From Candidatus Bathyarchaeota archaeon (lineage in GTDB: Archaea; Thermoproteota; Bathyarchaeia; Bathyarchaeales; Bathyarchaeaceae), in assembly GCA_003662715.1 (NCBI GenBank), contig QMYO01000007.1, forward strand, positions 1 through 17,634: a stretch of 17,634 nucleotides of DNA. The letters are read 5' to 3'. A model generated the notes under the pieces. The model saw nothing but the letters and a program-made list of their open reading frames with translations, was not told the DNA's origin and did not search any database. Below, piece after piece: positions 1-6,405 of the stretch. Positions within the stretch are counted from its first letter, which is position 1; each line of letters opens with the position of its first letter. The position numbers and the translations under genes are program-made.

Positions 1-2
1 AT

Positions 3-926
3 CACCGGGTTGGCGAGTTTATGGAGAACTTCTTCGAAAAAGTTGGAGCCCAGTATATCCACTTGATTCGGAGGGACTGGAGGGACAGAATCGTTTTAGA
101 GGTCAGAAGCTTCGACGGAAGGGAGATAACAGATCCTGTTTTGCGGCAGGCGCGGGGAAGCATCCTGATGAGCGGTTTCCTCTCCCCACCAAAAGTCTAC
201 AGAGATCTGATGCTCTACGACCACAATGGCGCCCACCTCCAAGAGTTTGATTCCCCCTTCCCGCCTGAGAACAGACTGATTTTAGCCGCGGAGGACGTGT
301 CTTCAAGGTTTGAAAAGAGGACTGGCAAGATGCTTGAGAAGTGGAGAGACTACATTGAAGCCATTTCGGAGGCGAACGAGGGCAACATGGCCGTCTTCTT
401 CACAAGCTACGAACTAATGCACACTATTCTGCCACTGATCAAAACCCACAGACACGAGATTGTAGAACAACGTAAGACTAGGAGAGGAGAGGTGATAGGG
501 CAGCTAACCAGGTCAGCTGATAACGTGTTGTTTGGGGTTATGGGTGGAAAGTTCAGCGAGGGAATAGACTATCCGGGCAACCTCTTAACATGCGTGGTAG
601 CCGTGGGCCTACCCTATGCAACTTGGACCGTTTATCAAAAGGCCCTGATAAACTACCTCAGTCACCAGTTTCCAGGAAAAGGCAGAACCTACGCCTACCT
701 AACACCTGCAATACTCCGCCTGATTCAAACTTGTGGACGGGTCCACCGATCAGCTACGGACAAAGGATGTATGGCGATCTTAGATGAGCGAGTCACTCGC
801 CCAAGCATCAAAAAACAACTCCCAAGCTACTACCAGAAGGAAATGAAAATTGTACGAAGCCCGATCGACTGCGCTGAACAAATAAGAAAGTTCTGGAAAA
901 AGCATGCGCGCAAACGAACATTATAA
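3..926 (+). CDS. XPD/Rad3-type DNA helicase, C-terminal part (5' end outside window)
   Basis: Superfamily 2 helicase of the XPD/Rad3/DinG class, which unwinds DNA 5' to 3' in repair or recombination. The frame is open to the window edge, so the ATG at 21 is internal and the Walker A, iron-sulfur and DEAH segments lie outside. Visible, numbered from the ATG at 21: SILMSGFLSPP (about 47-57), matching the 'SGTLSP' motif of XPD; NMAVFFTSYELM (about 122-133, motif IV); MGGKFSEGIDYPG (about 175-187, motif V); and QTCGRVHRSATDKG (about 237-250, motif VI, QxxGRxxR with both arginines). The end is natural, with a basic tail KKHARKRTL. The family call is firm for domain 2. Whether the protein is the housekeeping XPD or a DinG-like paralogue cannot be told without the N-terminal half. 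Confidence 0.9.
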   Translation, partial: HRVGEFMENFFEKVGAQYIHLIRRDWRDRIVLEVRSFDGREITDPVLRQARGSILMSGFLSPPKVYRDLMLYDHNGAHLQEFDSPFPPENRLILAAEDVSSRFEKRTGKMLEKWRDYIEAISEANEGNMAVFFTSYELMHTILPLIKTHRHEIVEQRKTRRGEVIGQLTRSADNVLFGVMGGKFSEGIDYPGNLLTCVVAVGLPYATWTVYQKALINYLSHQFPGKGRTYAYLTPAILRLIQTCGRVHRSATDKGCMAILDERVTRPSIKKQLPSYYQKEMKIVRSPIDCAEQIRKFWKKHARKRTL

Positions 927-966
927 GCGTAATTCATAGACTTTGCGAGCGTTAGGTCACATACAC

Positions 967-975
967 GTTTATATT
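967..975 (+). promoter_or_regulatory. TATA-like box before the small ORF at 998
   Basis: The sequence GTTTATATT is centred about 27 bases before an ATG at 998. This is the archaeal spacing between a TATA box and a transcription start, and would give a leaderless message beginning at or next to that ATG. No purine-rich BRE is obvious. Inferred from sequence and spacing only. Confidence 0.4.
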
Positions 976-997
976 CTGTGTTTTTGTTCGCGCGCTA

Positions 998-1120
998 ATG
1001 GGCTCTAAAGCCTCATTGTATCGATCGATCATTGTAGCACGAACTGCTCTCTACTATAACTATTTAGGCGCTTACCCGTTTAGACAATCCCCTTCAGGAT
1101 ATCTGAGGTCAACGTTCTGA
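998..1120 (+). CDS. Possible small leaderless ORF, 40 residues, unknown
   Basis: An ATG-to-TGA frame begins MGSKASLYRSIIVARTAL and ends YLRSTF. The only support is the well-placed TATA-like box 27 bases upstream, which fits leaderless initiation. No domain, signal peptide or membrane segment is recognisable; the peptide is basic and tyrosine/serine-rich. It could equally be the start of a non-coding transcript that reaches the palindrome cluster at 1225-1326. Low confidence. Confidence 0.25.
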   Translation: MGSKASLYRSIIVARTALYYNYLGAYPFRQSPSGYLRSTF

Positions 1121-1224
1121 CCATGTTTCAGGCGTTTCAGAGTTTTAATTTCAAATATTCTATCCGCTTGGGAAATGTTGTTTAAGGCAACTTAATCGGT
1201 ATGTTTTACTCCTCAAATTTTAAC

Positions 1225-1326
1225 AATCCGAGGTTGTTGTTTTGCCCAACGAAAATTCTCACCGGTGAGAAAATGGTAGGCGCCTACCACTCAGAAAGTG
1301 GTATTACCTCAAAATAGCCTCGGATT
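1225..1326. repeat. Palindrome cluster inside a 9-base inverted repeat
   Basis: AATCCGAGG (1225-1233) and its exact reverse complement CCTCGGATT (1318-1326) enclose two perfect 16-base palindromes, TTCTCACCGGTGAGAA (1256-1271) and TGGTAGGCGCCTACCA (1274-1289). A third hairpin, TACCACT (1285-1291) paired with AGTGGTA (1297-1303) across a 5-base loop, overlaps the right arm of the second palindrome, so those two folds exclude each other. The element could be a structured RNA, a cruciform-forming site, or the end of a mobile element. The repeats are seen directly; the role is unknown. Confidence 0.7.
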
Positions 1327-1564
1327 TGCCAAAGGACATTAAAAAACGCATAATCGATTATGCCCTAGGAAGGGAGGAAAGGCTTAATTCAGCGAAACGG
1401 TTGCCGATGAATTCTAACGAATTATCGACGCCTTTTCGTCCGCGGACGAAATCGCTACTTGGAAATGCTTCAACGCTTACCTTGCGCTCATCGATCGAAG
1501 TCTCTCACTCCTCCTTGATGGTGAGCGCCACTCAAATCCTCCCTTTTTCAAAACTAAGGCATAA
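1326..1564 (+). pseudogene. Frameshifted gene remnant, helical, unknown family
   Basis: Two neighbouring frames read like one broken protein. From TTG 1326 the first frame gives LPKDIKKRIIDYALGREERL and continues to about NSNE (1417). From 1418 a second frame continues RIIDAFSSADEIATWKCFNA, then YLALIDRSLSLLLDGERH, and stops at TAA 1562-1564. Both pieces have the composition of folded helical protein, while the continuation of the first frame past 1417 turns serine/threonine-rich and unconvincing. The pattern suggests a single-base frameshift in a small helical protein, possibly of the PaREP1 or HEPN type common in archaea, but that family guess is weak. The left end abuts the palindrome cluster. 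Confidence 0.35.
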
Positions 1565-1656
1565 ATTAAGTCCGTAAGACAGTTAGACCTTCAAACAGTC
1601 CTATTTCGATGGAAATCCTTTTAATTAAGGGATACCAAGTTTTTTCGGTGAAAATC

Positions 1657-1941
1657 ATGGCTAAAATTGCGTCTTCAGAGGTAGAGGAAGAAGAGACCGA
1701 AGCTGTAGAAGTTGGGGAAGCTGAAGAGGTTGCAGAGGAGGAGGCTCTAAGACCTAGGCCGAAGAGAAGAAGGGGGAGTAGGGTCATCAGCGGCGTTACC
1801 AAGGAGGATTTCATGGAGTTCGCTCGAAAGTTCTATCCGAGCCTCGTTAAGGATTTTGAGGCGGAGCTCATTTCCTTCGAGGAGCTGAAGACTAGGGTTG
1901 AGCGTGACGCAGACCTAATATGGGTCGACTTGAAAGAGTAA
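1657..1941 (+). CDS. Small charged protein with acidic N-terminus, unknown function
   Basis: A 94-residue protein starting MAKIASSEVEEEETEAVEVG. An upstream in-frame ATG at 1609 exists, but the ATG at 1657 has a GGTGAAAATC ribosome-binding context and is preferred. Residues 7-34 are almost all Glu/Val/Ala and probably disordered. A short basic patch RPRPKRRRGSR follows at about 36-46. The C-terminal 45 residues look folded (VTKEDFMEFARKFYPSLVKD, then a helical segment ending VDLKE). A TTTTAATTA box at about 1619-1627 could be the promoter. No family recognised; the charge-segregated layout resembles small nucleic-acid-associated or chaperone-like proteins, but that is a guess. Confidence 0.7.
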   Translation: MAKIASSEVEEEETEAVEVGEAEEVAEEEALRPRPKRRRGSRVISGVTKEDFMEFARKFYPSLVKDFEAELISFEELKTRVERDADLIWVDLKE

Positions 1942-2076
1942 ACGAAAGCCAACACAGCTCACTTCTGCTAACCATAATGACCTCTTCCGTCATCCAAGAC
2001 CTCTGCGACACGATATCCGAGGGTCTCTGCTGAAAGTCTCTATTCCCCCCTTTTACAGTTTAGCTCAGATGCGTGT

Positions 2077-2088
2077 GTATTTAAATAC
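2077..2088 (+). promoter_or_regulatory. TATA box, palindromic GTATTTAAATAC
   Basis: A 12-base palindromic TATA-like element lies in a local AT-rich dip, centred about 41 bases before the ATG at 2124. With the usual archaeal spacing of 25-28 bases the transcript would start near 2108-2111, giving a leader of roughly 15 bases. It probably drives the membrane protein gene at 2124. Confidence 0.55.
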
Positions 2089-2123
2089 AAATTTCGTGAA
2101 ATATTGAAGATGAGTGCGATAGG

Positions 2124-2675
2124 TTGAATGTTGGAAAGCCTTCCCGGGAATTGTCTGTCGGTGAAATCCTTTCGCTGACGTTCAACCTTTACCTTTCCAA
2201 ATTTTTGCAGTTTTTCTTGCCCTTTCTAATTTCAGGAATAATAATAGGTGTATGTACTTACGCGATAACCTCGTCTTTTCCTATACCAACACCTCCAGGC
2301 GCGACGGCTTCTTATGAAGAACTGATCGCATGGTTTTTTGCTCTCATTTCAATGATCATTGTGATAGGTATTTTGTCGGGTCTCGTGTTGTGGATTGTAG
2401 GCACCACGACCACTGGAGTTGTCATCAAAAATGCTTCTGACCAAATAGAGAAAGGCGCTTCAAATCTTGGTGTCAGCTTCAACTTTGCAGTATCTAAGCT
2501 TCCATCATTGCTCGTAGCTCAATTTGTTGCTGGAATTTTGATAGTAATCGGTGGTCGGTTTCTGACTGAAATGTTGAGGTTGCTCGGCCAATGGGTTGTG
2601 ATTCGAGGTTTCTCGATTACCAGCGCTGGCGCAAGTGCCGGTAGGCTTAACTTCATTCAGAGGTTTTTCCGTTAA
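2124..2675 (+). CDS. Short integral membrane protein, unknown function
   Basis: A 183-residue protein with three clear hydrophobic segments: about 28-50, 66-98 (long enough for a hairpin), and 128-145. Its opening, RELSVGEILSLTFNLYLSKF, resembles the start of archaeal and bacterial multi-spanning proteins of the glycerophosphodiester phosphodiesterase membrane-domain/DUF7847 type, in which an amphipathic 'LSVGEIL' helix precedes the first span. Those relatives usually continue with further membrane segments, whereas this one ends after GASAGRLNFIQRFFR without them. It may be a truncated copy, or the tail may be altered by an old frameshift. The start is chosen by the TATA box at 2077-2088; a TTG directly before it (2121) is possible. 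Confidence 0.65.
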   Translation: MNVGKPSRELSVGEILSLTFNLYLSKFLQFFLPFLISGIIIGVCTYAITSSFPIPTPPGATASYEELIAWFFALISMIIVIGILSGLVLWIVGTTTTGVVIKNASDQIEKGASNLGVSFNFAVSKLPSLLVAQFVAGILIVIGGRFLTEMLRLLGQWVVIRGFSITSAGASAGRLNFIQRFFR

Positions 2676-2692
2676 TTAACGTTAACAGCAAC

Positions 2693-3220
2693 TTGTCCGG
2701 ATTATACGAGTCCAATGAAAAACGCTTAGAAACTCCCTTAAGGAATGTTCCGGGAGATTCAAAAGCGTGCATTCCGTGCAAGGAAAACCGAAAAACCCCG
2801 CACAGAAAAAGCGGAAAAAGCGTCGCACCAGAGCTGAGAAGGTCGGCCACCTCAAGTATATTCATTCAGCGGATAGGCCGTCTGGAACAAAAAATCGACG
2901 AAATTGACCTTAGAACACGTACCATGATGGCCGGTTTACGTGAGTGGATGAGTTTCAAGCCCGGTTACATTCAGAAGGTTGCTTGTCAAGATGAGGTAGA
3001 TGTCGAAATCATTGAGCGTTTGGTCCAGGCGGATGACGGGGGTATTTTGCCTTCTATCATTGCGAAGGATTTGTCTAGGTATGGGCTGAGGCGCTGGGAT
3101 GTCACGCGTAGGATACAACGTATGAACAAGAGGCTTAAGAAGGAACTGGGAAAGTCGGTAGCTGAGAAAAGAGGCCACAGATGGGCCCTATCAAGCTTCA
3201 TGCGAAGCGCTTGGAAATGA
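2693..3220 (+). CDS. Coiled-coil plus winged-helix DNA-binding protein, hypothetical
   Basis: Up to 175 residues from TTG 2693. The first 45 residues are low-complexity and basic, and the true start may be further in. A short coiled coil follows at about 59-75 (RIGRLEQKIDEIDLRTRTMM), then a conserved-looking helical region (GLREWMSFKPGYIQKVACQD) and a winged-helix-like domain at about 103-170: an acidic helix VDVEIIERLVQA, a helix-turn-helix with SIIAKDLSRYGLRRWDVTRR, and a wing ending EKRGHRWALSS. Probably a small archaeal transcription factor or chromosomal DNA-binding protein; no named family. The gene converges with and overlaps by 23 bases the minus-strand ORF ending at 3198. Confidence 0.65.
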   Translation: MSGLYESNEKRLETPLRNVPGDSKACIPCKENRKTPHRKSGKSVAPELRRSATSSIFIQRIGRLEQKIDEIDLRTRTMMAGLREWMSFKPGYIQKVACQDEVDVEIIERLVQADDGGILPSIIAKDLSRYGLRRWDVTRRIQRMNKRLKKELGKSVAEKRGHRWALSSFMRSAWK

Positions 3221-3452
3221 AAATGATAGGGATACGTTGCTTTGTGCGCTTGCCTTTTATGTCTAGGAAATAGCCGACTGATCGTATCGGGGGGTCAAAC
3301 TTTGCATGGGTATGTTCGAGGCGTCCTGTTGATTTGCTGGCGTCTAACCACTCAACCTCTATTAAGTCTCCCAACCGTAATGAATTAATGGTATCCCAAA
3401 CTGTCAAGATATATGGCTGAGAATATCGAGAGCCTACGAGGTTTTTAAACAA
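3198..3452 (-). CDS. Small conserved-looking protein, unknown function
   Basis: An 84-residue frame from TTG 3452, with later TTG starts possible. The central part INSLRLGDLIEVEWLDASKS followed by a beta-rich FDPPIRSVGYFLDIKGKRTK has the look of a small barrel. I recall similar 'LGDLIEVEWxDAS' sequences in hypothetical proteins of uncultured archaea, but cannot confirm that here. The tail RIPIIFISKRFA is hydrophobic/basic. It lies downstream of the TBP-ArsR pair on the same strand, with a 180-base gap that contains an inverted repeat. It may be a shortened copy of a longer family. Confidence 0.45.
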   Translation of the reverse strand: MFKNLVGSRYSQPYILTVWDTINSLRLGDLIEVEWLDASKSTGRLEHTHAKFDPPIRSVGYFLDIKGKRTKQRIPIIFISKRFA

Positions 3453-3539
3453 ATTCGAACGCCATAATTAACTAAGAAATTAAAGAACGCCTGAGTATAA
3501 GTGAAGCGAACTTTTATGTCAATCGCGCGATCTAGGTGT

Positions 3540-3578
3540 GTCAGTTGAAAATAAACAGAATACATTGATTCAATTGAC
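3540..3578. repeat. 10-base inverted repeat after the TBP-ArsR operon
   Basis: GTCAGTTGAA (3540-3549) can pair along its whole length with TTCAATTGAC (3569-3578), with one G-T wobble and a 19-base loop. It lies in the 180-base gap between the stop of the ArsR-like gene (3633) and the start of the next minus-strand ORF (3452). No T-run follows on either strand, so an operator is as likely as a terminator. Confidence 0.4.
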
Positions 3579-3632
3579 GGTTATATTCGAAAACCAGACC
3601 GATCAAAGCGTAATGGTTCTCTATCTGATATT

Positions 3633-3935
3633 CTATCTGCTATTCAGTGCGCCAAACCTCTTAGCATGAAGATCGATCAATTCAAGGAGTGGTTCTACCG
3701 TCTCCTTGTTGACTGAATAGATACGTTCCCTCCATTTTCGCTTAACAAATACGAATTTGCACCTTAACAAAATTCTAAGGTGATGTGAAATAATACTGCG
3801 CTCTATGTTGAGTTCAGTCGAGATTTCACCGACATTTAGAGGTTCCTTAAGCAGAAGCTCTAAGATAGCAATCCTTAGGGGGTTCTTAAGTACAGAAAAG
3901 AACAAATAGCATGTTTCAGCCAAACCTTTTTTCAA
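3633..3935 (-). CDS. ArsR-type winged-helix transcriptional regulator
   Basis: A 100-residue DNA-binding protein of the ArsR/SmtB-like winged-helix class. The order is: helix (FFSVLKNPLRIAILELLLKE, about 13-32), helix-turn-helix (LNVGEISTELNIERSIISHHLRIL, about 33-56, with the recognition helix SIISHHLRIL), then a wing CKFVFVKRKWRERIYSVN and a C-terminal dimer helix VEPLLELIDLHAKRF. No metal-binding cysteine pair (ELCVCDL) is present, so it is not a classical metal sensor. The start is TTG at 3935, supported by GGTGAT seven bases upstream; this TTG overlaps the stop of the TBP gene as TTGA, so the two are translationally coupled. It may autoregulate the TBP operon or respond to a stress signal; its target is unknown. 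Confidence 0.85.
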   Translation of the reverse strand: MKKGLAETCYLFFSVLKNPLRIAILELLLKEPLNVGEISTELNIERSIISHHLRILLRCKFVFVKRKWRERIYSVNKETVEPLLELIDLHAKRFGALNSR

Positions 3936-4525
3936 TCTGCATCACCGCTTGTGTTTGGACTCCAATTTGTTTCATAAACGGGAGAAAACAGTTTTTGAAT
4001 TTCAGATAGTCCATCCTTGATATCGGAAACTGATTTAGCCCCTGTCAATACAATCTTTCCGCTTCCAAAGACTATCAGTACCAGAGTTGATTCTGGCTTA
4101 CGGTATATTAAGCCAGGGAAAATTTCAGGATTGTATTCCATTTGTTTAGTCTCTCTACTTTTGGATAATCCTTCAATGTCTAATCGTTTTCCAGCATCTG
4201 CTATTGCGACAATATTCCCAATCCTCAGGGATGGATGTGATGGTACAGTGAGGCCAAATTCCCTCAATTTTGACAAAACTGCTTGCTTAACTTTGCTGAG
4301 ATCGCTGAAACGCTTGAGACCAGCAAAGGTTATTGTTCCCCTTTTATAAATTAAGATCGTAGATTTTATCTGAGGCAACCGAAATGCCAGAAAATGGGGC
4401 TGACGGGAGTAATTTCTGACATGCAAAAACTCGCGAAGTTTGATAAGGTCAATCTCCAAGTCCAATTTCAATGAGGCGATAATACTCACTATGTTGTACT
4501 TTAATCTTCTCACTTTCCATTCCAT
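3932..4525 (-). CDS. tbp: Divergent TATA-box-binding protein (TBP)
   Basis: A 197-residue protein with the two-repeat TBP saddle fold; archaeal TBPs usually have 180-200 residues. TBP binds the TATA box and recruits TFB and RNA polymerase. Repeat 2 (about 99-182) is close to consensus: LRIGNIVAIADAGKRLDIEG, YNPEIFPGLIYR and VFGSGKIVLTGAKS. Repeat 1 (about 9-95) is eroded: NIVSIIASLKLDLEID is kept, but the place of YxPExFPGLxFR is taken by YSRQPHFLAFRL, and the F(S/G)SGKxVxTGAKS strand reads IYKRGTITFAGLKR. This asymmetry suggests a specialised paralogue rather than the general TBP. The C-terminus lacks the acidic tail common in archaea. Start ATG 4525 gives a normal N-terminus. The gene lies 77 bases downstream of the methyltransferase, on the same strand, and is coupled to an ArsR-like regulator. 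Confidence 0.9.
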   Translation of the reverse strand: MEWKVRRLKYNIVSIIASLKLDLEIDLIKLREFLHVRNYSRQPHFLAFRLPQIKSTILIYKRGTITFAGLKRFSDLSKVKQAVLSKLREFGLTVPSHPSLRIGNIVAIADAGKRLDIEGLSKSRETKQMEYNPEIFPGLIYRKPESTLVLIVFGSGKIVLTGAKSVSDIKDGLSEIQKLFSPVYETNWSPNTSGDAD

Positions 4526-4602
4526 CGATATCTCATGTTTCTAAGGCTTACCATAGGAATATGGGAAGAGCCGTATTAACATTTCTTTGATAAGACTGAT
4601 GG

Positions 4603-6327
4603 CTACCTACGTTCTATTCTTTTCAATCTCCCATTCTCTTCCTCTATCACAAAATACTTCCGTAGGATCTTAAACGTCTCTTCTTTTGAGAGAAGAACTC
4701 TGTTTTCGAGTAATACCATAATGATTTCGCGTAGAATTTGGTTCATAGTTATTCCTCTTTTTGACATTACCTCCTCAACGGTTTTTTTAACCAAAATCTC
4801 AAAATCATTTTTGGATAATCTATCATAACTCCTCCTTACTATAGGCTTCCAGAATGTTATTATCAGATCTCCTCTTAGAGCACCAAGTCTCGTGTCTTGC
4901 ATAACTGAAGGCGCTGATGCTTGCAGTGGTAAAACATTAACTAGCTCAAATCCAGCTTCCGCACAGGGTGTAAGTAATGCATATAGAACTTCAGCGTGGC
5001 GACTATTGAAGGTGACACTCATGTACTTATTTGGTTTCAGAACTCTATATATCTCCATAAAAGCCTTATACATTCTGTTTCTATAATCTTCTATCGTTTT
5101 TTTCCTTAGCGGACTGTTACTTATTACAATTTCATTGTCAAAATCTGAATTAAAACCAAGCCACGAATTCCACATAATGCTTAATTCAAGATAGGGCAAA
5201 CGATCACCATGCGGAGGATCAGTGAAAACATAATCGACTGACTCATCTGGAATGTTATGTAAGTTGGTTGCTGATTGAGTCAAAATATAAATCGAGGAAT
5301 TTCTCAAGAGGTCATCAAAATTCTCTGCTTCTTTGTAGTGATAGCCGATCCCTTCGTTTGACTCTTTTTTCCCCTTTAGAACTCTTTTATAACGATTTAA
5401 AAAACACCTCCAGACATTGATTTCAAAATGTTCTGATGGTATCCAATAACCTGCAACCCAACTCCCTACTTCTGGTTGTTTGTTTTTTCTTTTTCCTTCC
5501 ACTTTTCCTCTTCTTTTGATCACAAAAACCATCTTACTCGTCTGGGGCAAAGCGGAAGTGAACACAAACTTCATAAGGTTTTTTATGTCCTTCTGTTCCT
5601 CAGGAATTTTTTGAATCTCATTGTATAATATCGAAAGAGCAATTAGATTTCTTTTTGAGAATAAATCGGGGACCGACATGCTTTCGTCTACATTCACGCG
5701 GGTATTCCAAATCAACGTTTGCTTCGGGTACCAGTGTGGCACTTCTATTTTCTCTATCTCTTTTATTTTCTCTATGTCAATATGGGCGGGAGCTTTCCAA
5801 GAATCTGCCTTGCAATACGGACACCAAAATCTGATTTTTTGGGGTGAAGGACCTTTCCATATCGTATGAGTTATAATTGCCTTCGTATTACACTTTGGAC
5901 ACTCTGTAACATATAGAGAATTGATTTTGTCTTTCACGGCATGTGAAATCTTTTCGAATGTCTTCTTGAACTCCAATAAATTGACCGGGATGGCTGTCAT
6001 TCTTGTGATGAAAGTTGCTATCGGATTTAGATCGATTGCTATAGCTTTTCGCTTCAATTTTAATGCTTCACATGCGGTAACACCGCATCCAGCAAACGGA
6101 TCTAGAACGATATCCCCCTTATCCGTGAAATTTTCAATAAAAGTGTTTATGACGTTATACGCTTTTTTTGCCCAATATTTATGCATTGCATACATTCCCG
6201 TGTACGTCTTAGCTTTGATCGGTGAGGAAATCGGTTTAATATCCTTGGATGTCGGCGTATCTGACGTTGTTCCTGTCCTCCTTGACTTGGAATTTAATAT
6301 CTTAAGATACTTAAAAGAGTTGACCAA
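4603..6327 (-). CDS. DNA methyltransferase (N4-cytosine/N6-adenine type) with zinc ribbon
   Basis: A 574-residue SAM-dependent amino-methyltransferase, the modification half of an R-M locus. AdoMet-binding motif I is VLDPFAGCGVTACEAL (about 74-89), followed by AIAIDLNPIA. The catalytic motif IV is TDPPHGDRLPYLELS (about 369-383), a DPPY-type motif with His in place of Tyr. Motif order I then IV is that of the gamma/beta-like classes. A four-cysteine zinc ribbon, CPKC (143-146) and CPYC (169-172), is inserted between them, as in large archaeal and bacterial MTases of the DUF1156-like kind. A helical C-terminal extension of about 70 residues follows. The start is TTG 6327, about 10 bases after the expected transcription start from the TATA element at 6360-6369; the recognisable homology begins near residue 38. 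It is divergent from the regulator and endonuclease genes. Confidence 0.88.
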   Translation of the reverse strand: MVNSFKYLKILNSKSRRTGTTSDTPTSKDIKPISSPIKAKTYTGMYAMHKYWAKKAYNVINTFIENFTDKGDIVLDPFAGCGVTACEALKLKRKAIAIDLNPIATFITRMTAIPVNLLEFKKTFEKISHAVKDKINSLYVTECPKCNTKAIITHTIWKGPSPQKIRFWCPYCKADSWKAPAHIDIEKIKEIEKIEVPHWYPKQTLIWNTRVNVDESMSVPDLFSKRNLIALSILYNEIQKIPEEQKDIKNLMKFVFTSALPQTSKMVFVIKRRGKVEGKRKNKQPEVGSWVAGYWIPSEHFEINVWRCFLNRYKRVLKGKKESNEGIGYHYKEAENFDDLLRNSSIYILTQSATNLHNIPDESVDYVFTDPPHGDRLPYLELSIMWNSWLGFNSDFDNEIVISNSPLRKKTIEDYRNRMYKAFMEIYRVLKPNKYMSVTFNSRHAEVLYALLTPCAEAGFELVNVLPLQASAPSVMQDTRLGALRGDLIITFWKPIVRRSYDRLSKNDFEILVKKTVEEVMSKRGITMNQILREIIMVLLENRVLLSKEETFKILRKYFVIEEENGRLKRIERR

Positions 6328-6341
6328 CGTAACTTTATCGT

Positions 6342-6391
6342 ATCTAATTGGTAATCTAATTATTTAAAACTTACTATCCAATCACTTACTA
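6342..6391. promoter_or_regulatory. Shared bidirectional promoter and repeat-rich control region of the R-M locus
   Basis: TTATTTAAAA (6360-6369) reads as a TATA box on both strands. It predicts a minus-strand start near 6335 for the methyltransferase and a plus-strand start near 6390 for the regulator. ATCTAATT is directly repeated on the methyltransferase side (6342-6349 and 6354-6361), and ACTTACTA on the other side (6369-6376 and 6384-6391). The repeat spacings are 12 and 15 bases. This is the place expected for binding of the regulator encoded at 6406. Repeats and TATA are seen; regulation is inferred. Confidence 0.55.
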
Positions 6392-6405
6392 GAGGCCTAC
6401 CACCA

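Larger units (their letters stand above)
927..1656. other. Gene-poor stretch with palindromes and gene remnants
   Basis: About 730 bases lie between the helicase stop and the next convincing gene. The stretch holds a TATA-like box with a possible 40-residue leaderless ORF (967-1120), a group of perfect palindromes and nested inverted repeats (1225-1326), and a two-frame coding-like remnant (1326-1564), each listed separately. No tRNA-like T-arm, CRISPR repeat or long intact ORF was seen. Such a mix is what one expects from a decayed mobile element or a structured RNA locus; the choice between them is open. Confidence 0.5.

Noticed and set aside
2776..2908. A very basic 44-residue frame beginning with GTG, overlapping the coiled-coil gene.
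   Set aside because: It overlaps the start of the better-supported winged-helix gene and its Lys/Arg richness follows from an A-rich tract; a frameshift joining the two is not evident.
4526..4602. Treating the methyltransferase, TBP and ArsR-like gene as one certain operon.
   Set aside because: The 77-base gap is wide enough for a separate promoter, and AT-rich segments there are ambiguous; same-strand order alone does not prove co-transcription.
5921..6367. A 148-residue plus-strand frame antisense to the methyltransferase start.
   Set aside because: It mirrors the motif I region of a clear methyltransferase and crosses its promoter.
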